From Pezicula radicicola (Eukaryota; Ascomycota; Leotiomycetes; Helotiales; Dermateaceae), in contig PDUO01000117.1 of assembly GCA_003008705.1 (NCBI GenBank), forward strand, positions 9,303-73,302: a stretch of 64,000 nt of DNA, in the 5' to 3' direction. Made by a program: the position numbers and the translations under genes. Shown piece by piece: positions 1-13,253 of this stretch. Every line of letters begins with the position of its first letter. The stretch's first letter is position 1. A model generated the notes under the pieces. It was not told where the DNA came from. It saw nothing but the letters and a program-made list of their open reading frames with translations, and did no database searches.

Positions 1-999
1 TTTATCTATTCTAAGTTTATTTATAATAAGTTATATATTAATATTATTATAACTTAATTTTATAAGATCTATTAAATTACTCCTATTCTTTTCCTTACTA
101 ATTCTAAAGAAGTAATAAAGAGTTTTTATAAATAATACCTTTATATCTTCTATTATAGAACTAATAGATTATTAGATAATAGATAACTTTATTATTAAAT
201 ACTATAATTTCTATTTACTCCTTATATAGATTATTAAATAATATATAAAAGAGTAAATCTCTAAACTATATATATAAAAATATAAGATATAAAGTAGAGA
301 CTATAATATAAGATAATAAATAGATATAGAATATAATTATATAATATAATTAAAATTATTAAAATTATTAAAGATAGAGTAGATATAAAAGAATATTAAA
401 TTATTATAGTTCCTAAGGCTTCCTACCTAGGCTTTTATATAGTAATTTAGACTAAGTCTAATTATCTAATTAAAAATAAGACTTACCCTAATATAGTATA
501 AGTTATTATATTACCCCCCCCTTTTAAAAAAGCTTACCCTTAAGCTTTAACTTATTTCCTTATTATAGTCTAAGTTATTATAGTTATCTACCCCTTTCTT
601 ATACTTCTTTATCTATTTAGAGAGCTATTAGAGAAGTCCTATAAGTTCTAGATATATAAGGTAAAAGTCTTTAAGTAAGTATAAACTATATTTTAAGTTT
701 AATATAAAGTACTATTTAGGGTCCTTATTAAATCCTAACTAACTAACTCTATATAATAGATTTCCTTATATTTTCTTAACTATAAGGATCTCTTCTACTT
801 CCTATTTATAGTCTCTAATAACCTTAATATAAGGTAGCTCTTTTAGAAGTTACCTTAGTAGTAGATCTATTATAATCTTTCTAAGCTTATCTAGTAAGAA
901 GATAGAGTATACCTTTATTAATTCTAGTAAGTATAGCTAGTATAAGTAATCTTCTTTTACTATTACTTTATAGAGCCTTACTATCTAGTAATCTAGCTT

Positions 1000-3900
1000 C
1001 CTACTTAGTCTCTATATCTTCTAGTTTCTAGTAGTAATCTAGACTTTATCTTTAACCTTCTAGTCTACTTCTTAGTAGTACTTATTAATATTATATATTT
1101 TCTTTTTCTATACCTTCTATAGATACTCCCTTACTACTTCCTATACTCTATATATATACTTTATATACTCCTAGGCTTCTTTAATATTAAGGTATTTATA
1201 GACTATAGTAAGCTCTATAGGATAGTTCTAGTTAAAGGAGGTTATAGGAGGATATCTATTAAGGAGTTTAAAGGGGGATATTCTAAGACTTTTATAAGAG
1301 AGGGTTAGTTATATATAGTTAATTATTAGGATTAGTTCTAACTAGTTATCTTAGTAGTAGTTTATAAAGGGGTATAGTCTTTAGTTAATATACTAGTTTA
1401 TAATCTTAGTCTAGTTATCTATTTAAATATAGTATATAGTTAAGAGTTTTAATTTAATTCCTAGAATTTAAGTAAATTCTTCTTAGAAGTTAGAGATAAA
1501 CTATAGTCTATAATTTAAAATAATACTTATTAGAGCTCCTTTATATTAGTAAATATAATAAATATATAACTAGACTATATTCTTAGTAGTTATTATCTTA
1601 AAGTAGAGTATAAAGATAGTATTCTTATTAAATCTATTAATAACTATAAAGAGATTATTATATTTATACTAGTTCTTAGAAAATAATTTAAAATCTATAA
1701 TTATATATTACTATAGTTATTCTAGTATTAGGAGAGAGTATAAGTATCTAGGGGTTTTATCTCTAGAAGTAGTAATATATCTATATATATAATAGTTCTA
1801 AATATACCTCTCTATATTAGTATATAGTCCCTTCTAATAGTACTAGTCTACTACTAGATAGATTATCTTATTCTATCTAGGGTAGGTTATTAAGACTTAT
1901 ATATATACTTTATAGATTAGTCTAGTATAGAGTATATCCTTATTAGAGATAATTAGATATCTATACTAGAAGGTAAGGCTATTCTCTATACTTAGGTCTT
2001 AGTTACTATAGATAGCTCCTTACTATTATTTACTTAGGGAAGGGTTATTCTAATTTACTATAAGGAGTTTATTAATAAGATCTAGGGGAACTTTAGAGTC
2101 TAGAGGGGTAATATTAAATAATATAAGAGATTTTAGGTCCTTAAGGATATAGGGGTTAAGTTACTCTAGAAGAAGGAAGGTCTATATCTAGTTCTAGTAT
2201 TTAATAAGCTCCTAAGGTCTAATATCTTACTCTCTTTAGATTAGGATATTAACTTTTTTATTCTATTTCCTTAGATAGTAGATAATAGTAAAGAAGAATT
2301 TAGAGAGAAGTTTAGTCTAATATACTTAGTATATATTTAGTTATTTAGTAGTTATAAAGTATTCTAGAGCCTTATAGTTAGTAAATACCTTAATATAGTT
2401 TAGGCTTCTAGCTAGCTTTACTCTCTACTAAGTAAAGGAATAGACTATAGTAAGTATCTCCTTATTATAGATCTAGTAGTTTAGCTTAGTAAAGGCTATA
2501 GTTTTAGAGAAGTAAGTAACTAGGTACTAGTCTTTATTAGTTAACTTTTAGAAGAGTACTTTAGCTACTACTCTATTAGAGGTATCTATCTTAATTATAG
2601 ATTTTAGTTTAGAATAGTAGTACTTTAGTAAAGGGGTATAAATAAGTTAATACTAGAGTTCTTAAAAGGTAACCTTATAGTCTTTATTAAAGTTAAATAG
2701 TATATCCTTTATAGTTAGTTATATTATAAACTTTACTATTAGACTATAGTCCTTAATAAACTAATAGTAGAAGTTATAGAACCTAAGGAATAATTAGACC
2801 CCTTTAATAGATTAGGGATATTCCTAGTTATTAACTATACTAACCTTCTTAGGGTTAATCTAAATTCTATTAGTACTAATAATATATCTAAGGTATTTAG
2901 TTTATATAATATAGAATTTATATTTCTTAAGGTTTACTTAGAGACTAGCCTCTTAGAGTCTTCTAAGGATCTTCTTAATATATATCTTATATTTAATCTT
3001 ATTATTTAAATAAATAAGGATATTATCTAGATAGATAGTATAAAAATCATTAAGGAAGTTAAAGAGAGTATTATTTATATATTACTAATAGTAGACTAGG
3101 TTATTAGTTAGTCTAAAGGGTAGAACCTTATACTTAAATACTCTATATTAAGTATAGAAAGTAATTAGATCCTTAGAGTTAGGGTATATATAGATATAAT
3201 AGAATATTTATTAAATATTAAGCTTAGTAAAGATCTTAGCTTTAATAATCTAGTTTAGAGTTTTATTAATTAGAGGGAGTAGGTACTAGTTCTTAATAGT
3301 AATCTTATTTAACTTCTAAAAGTTAATATAGAAATAAAGTCTCCTATCTATCTTCTATATAAAGAGGACTAGTAATATAAATAGGGCTTAACTAGGGGCT
3401 ATAAATCCTTTCTTAAGATACTTATCTAGATAAGCCTTAAGGACCTTAAGTTTATTATCTATTATCTAGTATAATAGACTATATCCTAGAGAGTTCTCTA
3501 TCTTAAGTTTAATCTAGAAGTTAACCTTACTTCTATAAAAGGGTATAATAATATCTAATATCTTCTTTAAGAATATATCCTTATACTTATTATATTAGTT
3601 AAAGAGGGTATATATTAGAGAGTCTTTATTATTCTATAAGAGGGCCTCTTTATTAAAGTAGTATCTATAGTTTTTAATCTCCTTCTTAATTTTATAGATA
3701 TTTAAAGAGAAGAGTTTATTTTACTATTATTTAAGGTTAAATATAAATATAGATACTACTATCTATTAGATATTAAGTTTATTTATAGCTTACTTAAGAT
3801 CCTTCTTATATTTTCTTTTCTACTTCTATTATTACTATCTTTATAATTATATTAGTAGTAATAGTAGTAGGATCTTCTTATTAAGTTTATCTTATATCTT

Positions 3901-5720
3901 CTATAGACTCTTAGTAATATCTTATTTATATATTTATCTTTTAGGTCTTAGAGTCTAGTACTTTAGCTTAGGAGTACTCTTATATTTAGAGTCCTCTTCT
4001 ATTATAGAGAGATATAGAGGGGTTAGGTTATTTATAATAGAAAGGTTAAAGTATATAAACTTAGTAGACTAGTAGAGTATCTAGGTAGGGGATAATACTT
4101 TTTCTATAGTTTATTATTAGTCTTTAGACTTAAACTTCTAATTATACTTAGTAATATTAAATTAATAATTAAGGTTAATATTCTAGAGTATATTTATCTT
4201 AGACCTAGGGATAATAATCTCTTTTATATAGTAGAGGGAAGGGGGGAGGTCTACTAGCTAGCTTAAGGAATATTTAGAGATAAGGGGGTTAATCTTAAAA
4301 TATAATATCTATTTTTATCTAATAATAATATTTATAGAGTTAAGTATAAGTATATAGAAAGGTAACTAGAACTATCGTTCTTATAGATTAAAGATAAGAT
4401 AGATATAATAGATAATTAGTTTACTAGAGCTCTTATTATATCTATATACTAGTAGAGTATAAGGTAACTTAATAGGTTTAGTAAGGATATAGGGTTTAAT
4501 CTTCTATAGGAATATTAAGTTAATAAAGAGGAAACTATTTACTCTAGTATTAAGTAGGGTATTAGTAGTAATTATAGTTCTATTATTTACTATACTATAT
4601 AGAATTATTAATACTTTTCTATTTATTAATTAACTAAGATTAATTTCCTATTTAATACTTATATATTCTAAAGAGGAGTCTTTCTCTAGAGTTCCTCTTT
4701 TCCCTACTCTAAGTATTCCTTAATTTCCTTTATATTTATTATATAATCCTATACTATATATCTAGTTCCTCTATACTTGAAATAGTACCCCTTATTAGAG
4801 AGTAGTTACTTCTTAGGGTTATTATACTTAGGGTATAGGGTAAAGAGGTTCTAAGTATAAGGGGTAGTAGTAGGAAGAGTTAGAGTTAAGAAGGATTATA
4901 TTAGGTTTATAGTAGAGGAGAGAGTTTAGATAATAGGTTTCTCTTTATAGTTCTTATTATTTTATTAAAGAGATCTCTCCTCCTTAACCTTAATTTAGTA
5001 AAGGTAGTTATTTTAGTACTAGAGCTACTATCTAAGTTTATATATATTCTAGTTATTATTATTATAACTAATAAGTTCTCTCTATAGTTCTTTAGATACC
5101 TTCTTCTTAAGTTATAGAGTAAGTTTAAGAACTTTATTCTTAAGAGAAGTAATTTATCCTTCCTTATACTATACCTTTATCTATAGTAATATATATTCCT
5201 TCTATAACCTCTTATATATATATTTTAACTTTAAATAGTCTATATTATACTTAGTTATATAAGTAAGGAAGTTATAGAACTTAACCTTAACTTTATTAAC
5301 TTACTTAGAGGTAAGGATATACTAGTCTTTAATAACCTTAAAGATTATCTCCTTTATCTTATTCTAGTTATAGTAGTTAATATTATAGATTTCTATAAAC
5401 TTATACCTTTTAGTATTTATTATATATTTAGATCTAGTATTATTATTATTATATTTAAGTTTAGAGGGGGGTTCGAAAAGGGGTTCTTAGGTATTATTAC
5501 TAGTAGTAGTAGTAGTAGTATATATAGCCTTAGTACTATCTCTAGCTATAGTATTTAAGATAGGTATTGAGTTTAAGAGGTTTATTTAAAGGGGTTTATT
5601 TAAGAGGGTTACTCTAGTTCTATTTCTAGGGTTTAGAGAGTTCTAAAGGGTAGATATTATTAATTCCTTTCTAGGAGAGTTAAGGTTAGTCTTAGAATAA
5701 TATAATAGTATTTATAATAG
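1000..5720 (-). mobile_element. Decayed Ty3/gypsy retrotransposon A
   Basis: Reading the minus strand through RIP stops gives the Ty3/gypsy order. A gag-like stretch (about 5,700-4,740) ends in a CCHC zinc knuckle at 4787-4743, where the three Cys positions and the His position all read as Tyr, with spacing 2-4-4 kept. A reverse transcriptase active-site motif YLDNILI follows near 3036-3013 (second Asp changed to Asn). An integrase core segment at about 1656-1597 reads NLFIVINRFNK, close to the family's VVDRFSK motif with Asp changed to Asn. All changes are those RIP makes (C to T, G to A). Integrase downstream of RT separates this from Ty1/copia. A purine run on the minus strand near 535-513 may be the polypurine tract, but no convincing LTR pair was found. 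Outer limits are approximate. Confidence 0.75.
4743..4787 (-). pseudogene. Decayed gag CCHC zinc knuckle (element A)
   Basis: Fifteen minus-strand codons keep the C-x2-C-x4-H-x4-C spacing of a retroviral-type zinc knuckle, but the three Cys and the His are all Tyr codons (TGT/TGC to TAT/TAC, CAT/CAC to TAT/TAC). One internal codon is TAG. Every difference is a RIP-type transition. Confidence 0.75.
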
Positions 5721-5899
5721 ATAAAAGTAGTATATATAAATAGTAAATTAAGAATTCTAAGATAAAGAAGAAAGAAAAGAAAGAAACTAAATATAAGGTA
5801 AGAGAAGAGTAATTTATACTTATAAGTCTTAACTTAGTTAATTAGTTATTCTATTCTAAAGTTATATTCCTAGAGTATAGAATTACTTAACTAACTAAT

Positions 5900-8600
5900 C
5901 TAGATAACCTAAATATAAGAGTAAGACTTAGTAGTAGTATAAGCTATTATAGATACTATAATAAATATATCTTTTAATCTCTAAAAGACTACTTATACTT
6001 CTACTAGTTAATTAAATAACTTCTCCCCTTTTAAAAGATTAATTAATAGTATTATAACTCTAGAGTATCTAAATATAAATCTTCTATAGAAATTTATAAA
6101 ATCTAAAAATACTTAAACTTCCTTAATTAAATTTAACTTTAATTATTTTATAATAATTACTATATAGAATAGATCTATTACTATCCTTTTATTATTTATA
6201 ATAAATCCTAAAAACTTAATACTTTTTATTTTAAACTTATACTTTTTAAGGTTAATATAGAGCTTATATTATTATAACTATTTAAATACCTTTTATACTA
6301 TATTATTATATTTTTTAGAGTCTTCTAAGTAGATTAGTATATTATCTAAATAGACTATATATATAATATTAATTAACTTTATAAGTATCTAGTTTATATA
6401 AGCTTAGAATATTACTAGTATATTAGTAAGGCTAAAGGGTATAATATAATACTTAAAATAATTATAATAGATATAGAAAGTTATCTTTTACTTATCTCTC
6501 TCTTTAATTCTAATTTAATAGTAAGTATCTTTTAAATCTAGCTTAATAAAAATTATAGTATTTCTAAGCTAGTCTAAGGTTTTACTAATAAGTAGAAGAG
6601 GTATTTAATCTTTAAGTATAATCTAGTTTAACCCTTAATAATTAATATAGAGTTATAATTTCCTATTCTTCTTTAGTATAAATATAATAGGAGTCTTTAC
6701 TAAACTAGTAGAATAGTATATCTACCTCTTTACTTTACTAGTCTCTAAATATTCCTATAATACTTCTAATTCCTTTTTTAATAAGATATAAATTAGTCTC
6801 TATAGTAGTTCTTTACCTAGTTTAAGGTTTATTTAATACTCTATCTAATAATATTTAAAGAGTATTATTATTATACTATTATTAAATATATCTTTAAATC
6901 TTTTAAACTCCTTAAGGATTATATTTATTACTATATTTACTATAGTACCTATAAGTTAGAGTCTTATTACCTTTTCTATAAGGAGCTATAAGGCTAAAAA
7001 GATATAAGTTTCTTTTTTTATAATTTTTATAAATTATTTTATAATAAGGGTCTTAATCTTAAATAGTTCTACTTTATATTATTATACTACTATTAGAAAA
7101 GAAATATTAAGATTAATCTTTACTAATTATAAATAGTTTAAAATTATTTTAATATCTCTTATCTAGAAGTTATAAGTAATAAACTTATAATAAAACTCTT
7201 ATAGACTTTTATTATTAACCTTTACTAAGATTATAATATTATAATTATTATAAGAGTAAATAGATTTTCTATCTAGAGCCTATAATAGTATAACTAGTTT
7301 AATAAAGCTACTAAGTTCTATCTCTTTAATAGTCTTCTTCTAGATATAATTTACCTTAGTATCTAAATTAACTAATACTTTTACCCTTCTCCTTAATACT
7401 CCTTCCTTTAAAATTACTTTAATTACTATTTTTATTTTTTCTTATCTATCTTTATTAATAATAATAAGTAAAACTACTACTAGGTACTATTATTTCTTAA
7501 TTTATTTACTTTTAGTTTAGAGTAGTTTTATACTTTATAGCTTTACTCTCTATAATTATAGTAAGTTATTATAGAGTAATTTAGAGTAATATACCCTAGC
7601 TTATTATAATTATAGTATATAATATTATCCTATTATTATAATAATAGTAGAATATTATTTAACTTTATTTATAGTCTATTACTTTCTTAATAATTATTTT
7701 CTTACTTTAATAAGGGACTTTATTTTCTTATTTTTTAGTTATTATAATTATAAGGTTATCTTTCTTTCTTCTTTTAATTATTCTATTATTCTTATTAAAC
7801 TATTTAAAAATAATTCTTAATATAGATAGTTATTAAGATTAGAGTCTCTCTTATTTCTAATTATATTATCTAAAGGTTAATTTAATTATAGATCTTTAGC
7901 TTAAGCTTAGTAAATAATATACTCCTCTTATAATTATTATTAATTATATTTAACTTATCTTCTAGGCTATCTAAGTAAGTAATAAACTTTTAGATACTCT
8001 AGTTTTTAAATTATATTATTATATTATATTTAGAAGATACTATCTTCTCTTAATTTATTAGGTCTAATATTAAGTTCTTTATAAACTTAATAAAATTATC
8101 CTACTAGGTTATATTTATATCTATCTATACCTTATATCTCTTCTAGATATTTATAGGTACTTCTCTAAAGTAAGAGATATAATAAGTTACTTTATTAGTA
8201 TTAGTAACCTAGGTCTAGTTTTTATTTTCTTACTATTTTAGTTCTACTTAATAGAAAAACCTCTAAGCTTCCTTAATACTTACTCCCTTATATTAGAGAA
8301 GTTCCTAGGTCTTAGAGGGGTACTATTACTCCTTTATTATAGTAAACTATCTTAGGATTAATATTTAGAGTCTAGTATTTACCTTATTAACTTCTTATAA
8401 TTATACCTTAACTTAAATTTCTTCTTTAAGTTTCTAAATCTATTAGTTAATTACTTTTAACTTATTAGCTAGTACTTATTTTATAACTCTTTATATTATA
8501 CCTTATACTATTATAGATCTTACTAGTAGTATCTCTAGAGATATACTTTTAGTTCCCTAGGGAACTAAGAAGCCTTCTACTAGTTCTATAGATCTTTATA
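5900..8600 (-). mobile_element. Decayed, truncated Ty3/gypsy retrotransposon B
   Basis: This is a second element on the minus strand. A gag CCHC knuckle lies at 7617-7576 (again Tyr at all four metal-ligand positions, spacing kept). A retroviral-type aspartic protease stretch near 7377-7345 reads LVNLDTKVNY. The RT active site YLDNILI is near 6355-6331, followed by the usual RT thumb and connection region, legible as KFLGFI near 6,200, FLDFINFYRRF near 6,090 and LLKGEK near 6,020. Similarity fades below about 5,900, close to where the gag of element A begins, so RNase H and integrase are missing. Element A probably inserted into, or replaced, the 3' half. The 8600 limit is approximate. Confidence 0.72.
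7576..7617 (-). pseudogene. Decayed gag CCHC zinc knuckle (element B)
   Basis: Fourteen minus-strand codons hold a complete C-x2-C-x4-H-x4-C frame in which every metal ligand has become Tyr. The spacer residues (YN, NKLG, ITLN) are ordinary for a gag knuckle. The parallel damage in elements A and B makes RIP, not random decay, the likely cause. Confidence 0.75.
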
Positions 8601-8899
8601 TTAATAGTACTATTATTATCCCTTACTTAGTTACTTAGTTCCTAAATATATAATAAGTTATCTCTCTAGGGGTAGAGAGATTAGAATATAATAAACTAAA
8701 TAATAGATAATATACTATATCTAATAATATAGTATATTTAACTATTAATCTTTACCTTCTTCTTCTAAAGGAGTTTTTCTCTTTTAATATATATAATAAG
8801 AACCCTTTATTAATCCTTTAGGTACTTATTAGGTCTTTTCTTAAGTATAAACCTCTAATCTCCTAAAATAAAAGTAAAGACCCCTCTATTATATATTAA

Positions 8900-9804
8900 A
8901 TACTTAGGCCTTTACTCTAGTTATAACCTCTATAGATAATCTAATTTTTAGTCTATAATAACTAATTAGTCTATAATAGAGAACTAGAGGGTATTACTAG
9001 GGCCCTTAAATATACTAGTATTATAGTCTTTAAAGAATAAGAATACTATATTTACTCTAATAACTAAGCTAGCTTATATAGATTACTAACCCTATTAGAT
9101 AATCTAGGCTAAGAATAATAGATTAGAGCTATTAAGACTACTAAACTAATATAAGAAAAAGATACTAAGGTTATATTAGTCTAGGTCCTAGATTATAAAG
9201 AGGTAGTAAGGAATAAAAAGACTAATAAACTAACTAAGGTTACTATAATAAAGTACCCTACCTTTAACTCTACTAGTTTTAGGGTACTAGGAGTTAAATT
9301 AAACTAAGATAAGGATAGAGAGTAGCTAGAGAGTCTAAAACTAAGTATCTATAATAAGCTATATAACTAGACTATATAGAAATAAATATTTCTACCTTTT
9401 AGAACTAAGAAGGAATTAGTTAATACCTTATTTTAACTTAAATTAGAGTATAACTATATAAAATCCTATCTATATAGACTTTAAATTACCTTTAATAATA
9501 AATATAGTTATAACTAAATAGAAGATATTAATTATTTACTACTTAGTTATAAATAAGAGTATATACTAATAGCTAGAAATAAACTAGTAGAGGACTTAGA
9601 GATCCCTAAGTCTAGACTAATACTAGAGACCCTATTAGGGATAAAAAAGAGGATTACTAGTATACTAGAGTTCTTAAATTAAACTAAAATAACTACTAGG
9701 AAGTAGTATATAACTAGGGATATAAAAGAAGAGGAGGAGGAAGAGGAGGAGGAAGAGGAGGAGAAGGAAGTAAAGGAAGAGGAGAAAGTAATAAATAATT
9801 AATC
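8900..9804 (+). pseudogene. RIP-degraded coding stretch with acidic tail
   Basis: On the plus strand one frame reads as plausible protein for roughly 300 codons, broken almost only by TAA and TAG, the products of RIP on CAA, CAG and TGG. It ends in a run of glutamate codons (from about 9730) that keeps GAG/GAA intact, followed by lysine/glutamate codons and a TAA at about 9804. Legible pieces include TKVTIIKYPTFNS, LLLSYK and LVEDLEIPKSRLILETLL. I do not recognise the family. The orientation is opposite to the two gypsy elements. It could be a gag of another element or a duplicated host gene caught by RIP. A 17-nt A tract follows at 9950-9966. Confidence 0.4.
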
Positions 9805-10781
9805 TATCTAGGTTACTTTCCTTTATTATAAATAGGGCTAGACCTATAATATCTACTAGAAAACATTAAAGATACTTATTATATATAGATATATAGGGCC
9901 TAATAAGCTCTAGTAATCTTATATAGTTTTAGACTCTAATATAAGACTTAAAAAAAAAAAAAAAAAGAGGATTTAAAAACTAGTCTTATATAGACTTAGT
10001 TTATACTACTTATATAGTAGTAATTTATCTTCCCTTTATCTCTAATAAAAATAGAAAACCTCTATAAGAGGATTTATAACTATAGCCTAGTCTAATACTA
10101 GTATCTATAGATTACTAAAGATTTCCTTTAAATAATCTACTAGTTTAAAATATAGTTTCTTATACTTCTTATTAATAAGTTAAATAAAGTACTAATTTAG
10201 CTTTTCTTATATTAAGTATCTAATTAAGTATACTACTTATATATAACTATATAACTAATAAAATAGTATATAATAATATAAGTCTACCCTCTCTAAGGAT
10301 AACTTCTTATAGAACTTATATATTTAGAAATTACTATAATATAAATTAAATAGAGAGTTATAAAGTAGATATACCTCTTTATAATAGTATATTCCTTAGT
10401 TAAGAATAAGACTATACTTATATACTAAAGCTTAAGAATAGATACCTTTATATATAAATAAGACTATAATATCTACTATAGATAGTATAATTATATAGTT
10501 ATAGCTACTAGAGTTTATATACTATATAATAATAGTATACTAGTAGATAGTTATATAATAAACTAACTACTACTACCTTTATACTTAGTAGAGTCTAGTT
10601 ATAGAGACTTAAGCTAAAGGGCTTTTATACTCTCTAAGTAGTAAGAATAGGGATAGGGAATACTTATAGAGACTAATATAGTCTTTATATAAATATATAG
10701 ATATTACCTCTAAAATACTAATTAATAGTACTCTAGACTTATAACCTATTAAGTTATAAACTATAAGTAAGGGTGAAATAG

Positions 10782-10801
10782 AGTAGGTAGGTAGGTAGGG
10801 T
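10782..10801. repeat. GTAG microsatellite
   Basis: Short run of GTAG/GTAGG units inside the AT-rich block. It contains no CA or TG, so it was not a RIP target. Confidence 0.6.
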
Positions 10802-11050
10802 AGGTATAACCTAAAGTATACTATAAATATAGAGTAGAAGGAGTATTAAATAGAGTTATAAAATAGATAAGTAAGAGGTAATAATATATAGAACTAAAGA
10901 CTTAAATTTAAAGTTATTTATCTACTAAGAAAAAGAGGCTATCTATATATAAAAGACTAGTTATAAAGACTACTATATTTAGTATAAACTAGTTTATATA
11001 AATTATAAAGTTAGGAAGACTCTACTTTATTTATAAAATATAAATAAAAT

Positions 11051-11105
11051 AAAATAATATAAAATAAAATAATATAAAATAAAATAATATAAAATAAAAT
11101 AAAAT
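11051..11105. repeat. 15-bp AT-only tandem repeat
   Basis: Three perfect copies of a 15-bp unit (AAAATAATATAAAAT) at 11051-11095, followed by a partial copy, in DNA made only of A and T. Confidence 0.85.
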
Positions 11106-12490
11106 ATATATTATAAATATATAATTATATAAACTACTCTAATAAGTAGTTTATATAAATTATCTTATTTAGTCTACTTTATTAGACCTTATTATTTCTA
11201 CTTAAATAAGTAGTCTTTCCTTATAAACTAAAAACTAATTTATAACTAGAAAACTACTAGTTTAGTTTTCTCCTTCCTTATTTATTTAATTTAACTAGTT
11301 TAATATCTTATATATACTATTCCTTATAAGGAAATATATAATACAGAGACTAAGATTATATAACTAATATAACTAGAGTTATATATAAAAGTAGTAAATA
11401 TAGTTATAGAGCTTTAGTAACTACTAAGAGTTACTATAGCTATAGGGTATTTATAGTATATAATTATATTATATAATATAATATAATAGATATCTTAAAT
11501 TACTTAAGAACTTAATCTATATATATACTATATTTAATATATACTTAATAATCTTATAATACTAAGAAAAGATTCTAGTTAACCTCTTATACTTAATATT
11601 AAATAAAGATAATTACTTATTAACTTTATATATTAATTAAAAGAAATATATTAAATAATATATAAGAGTTAATAAATAAGTTCTACTATTAGAGAGTAGA
11701 GAAAGAAGCTATTAAAATACTCTTAATAAAGAAGTATTCTATATCTACTCTACTATATATATAAGTCTTCTATTTTTAAAAAAACTAAAAGCTTTAACTT
11801 AAATTTATTATTAAATATAAGAGTTAAATATACTATAAATAATATAAGATTCTTTAATTTAATAAAACTTAAATAAAGTATAAGTACTATTAGAAGATAT
11901 ATATCTTATATAAATCTAGTAAGGAGTAATATAAGGATTATATTAAAGAGAAGATATAAAAGAAAAAGAATTAAATATTTTAAGATTATTTTTATAAGAA
12001 TATAAAGGATCTTAGATTCTTTTAAGAGAATAATTAAAGTATAATTTTAATAATTATATATTAATAATATACTATACTAGTTATTATATAATATCTTTAT
12101 AATATTAGTAATTTAAAAGGTATAATAAATAAGTTTATTTTTATATAAAATAATACTATTAGATATATTATAAAGGAGACTATATAGATTCTTAAAGATT
12201 TAATTATTTTAAATAATCTTTTTATTCTTTTAATTTTAATCTTATTAAGACTTTATAATAATATATAAAGGAGTTCTTATAATCTAAGTATAGAAATCTT
12301 AAATTTAAATTATATAAAGACTTAAAATATAAGGTTTAAGAGGTATAGAATATTATAATAACCTTTAGTCTACTATAGGAAAGGGATACCTATATAAATA
12401 TAAGTAGTAATTAATATAGAAGGGTATTTTACTAAGTATTAATATATATAATTTATATAGGAGTAAGCTAGTAACTATTCTACTAGATAT

Positions 12491-13253
12491 AAACCCCTCT
12501 AGGGCGGTGTATAAAACATTACCCCCGGCACCTTCGTAAAGCAAGTAAGTTACTTATACCTTAAACTTCCTAAGTGAATTATCTAGATCAAGTAAGTTAC
12601 CTAAATCAAACCTGGAAATATACTGGGCGAACTCACGTGGCATTGTGTAAGTATCAAATTTGGCATTTACACGTATCAGGACCGACAAGTTGACCCCAGA
12701 TGTAGCTGGCGCAGGAGTTGTTTCAATGTGGTCTTCCCCTTCATCCGATGTTGCGCGGAGAACGGACCTGGAGGCTGGTGGATTGCCAAGTATACTTAGC
12801 TAAGCTTTCCAAGAAAGTATCGGTCGGTGCTTCTGAAGAGAATGGGCGCATGTACTCCAACGTGTTGATTGTGCACAGCCACAATACCGCATGGATTCTT
12901 AGATGGCGAAGCAAGACAATGCTGTACCGACAATAATGACCTTACGGCAATAGTAACACAACTACAACAAATAGGCAAAGACAGCAAAGGGCAAAGGGCA
13001 AAGTTACAATAACATACCTACTGCAAGGACCGCGCCAGTGCATTATCCTCGATCGTTTCGAGTCTCTGTGCTTCCGGATACCGAGCCCTGCTCACCCTAC
13101 TACCCCTACCTATCATATCATATCATATCATCCACTTCGCGCTGCACCGCCATCTTCTCTCGCCTCGACGCCCTGAGGCCATACTCCTCATCCTGAATCT
13201 AGTCTCCCCCTCAAGCGCAATCGCAATCGCAATCCTGCAAATGGTGTGAAAGC
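12491..13253. other. Boundary zone and 5' region of the RhoGAP gene
   Basis: Base composition switches within a few tens of bases near 12,490-12,540 from RIP-type DNA to normal fungal DNA containing CA, TG and CG. I see no supported gene here; small open frames at 12,718-12,987 show no family features. A TCATA microsatellite sits at about 13,112-13,132, in the probable 5' leader of the downstream gene. Confidence 0.6.

Larger units (their letters stand above)
1..12490. repeat. RIP-degraded AT-rich isochore
   Basis: Twelve and a half kilobases with no usable open reading frame and very low GC. The dinucleotides CA, TG and CG are almost absent while TA is in great excess and CT, CC, AG and GG persist. 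That is the fingerprint of repeat-induced point mutation, which converts CpA to TpA on both strands of duplicated DNA during the sexual cycle of ascomycetes. A few unmutated sites remain, for example near 3046 (CA), 4376 (CG), 4779 (TG), 5473 (CG), 9864 (CA) and 10773 (TG). Decayed retrotransposon motifs are legible in places and are annotated separately. About 9,970-12,490 and 1-400 give no recognisable protein similarity. Confidence 0.9.

Noticed and set aside
400..5990. A possible LTR pair for element A (about 400-512 versus 5,750-5,990)
   Set aside because: Both stretches share short AT-rich words, but 5,890-5,990 reads as the RT connection region of element B, so it cannot be an LTR of element A.
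6015..6035. Purine-rich run on the minus strand taken at first as a polypurine tract
   Set aside because: It reads in frame as the LLKGEK segment of the reverse transcriptase of element B.
11600..12420. Lys/Tyr/Ile-rich frames suggesting a DUF3435-type recombinase or another DNA transposon
   Set aside because: No motif could be aligned with confidence; such composition is expected of any RIPed DNA.
12718..12987. Short frames next to the isochore border
   Set aside because: They have no family features, and the two strands overlap each other.
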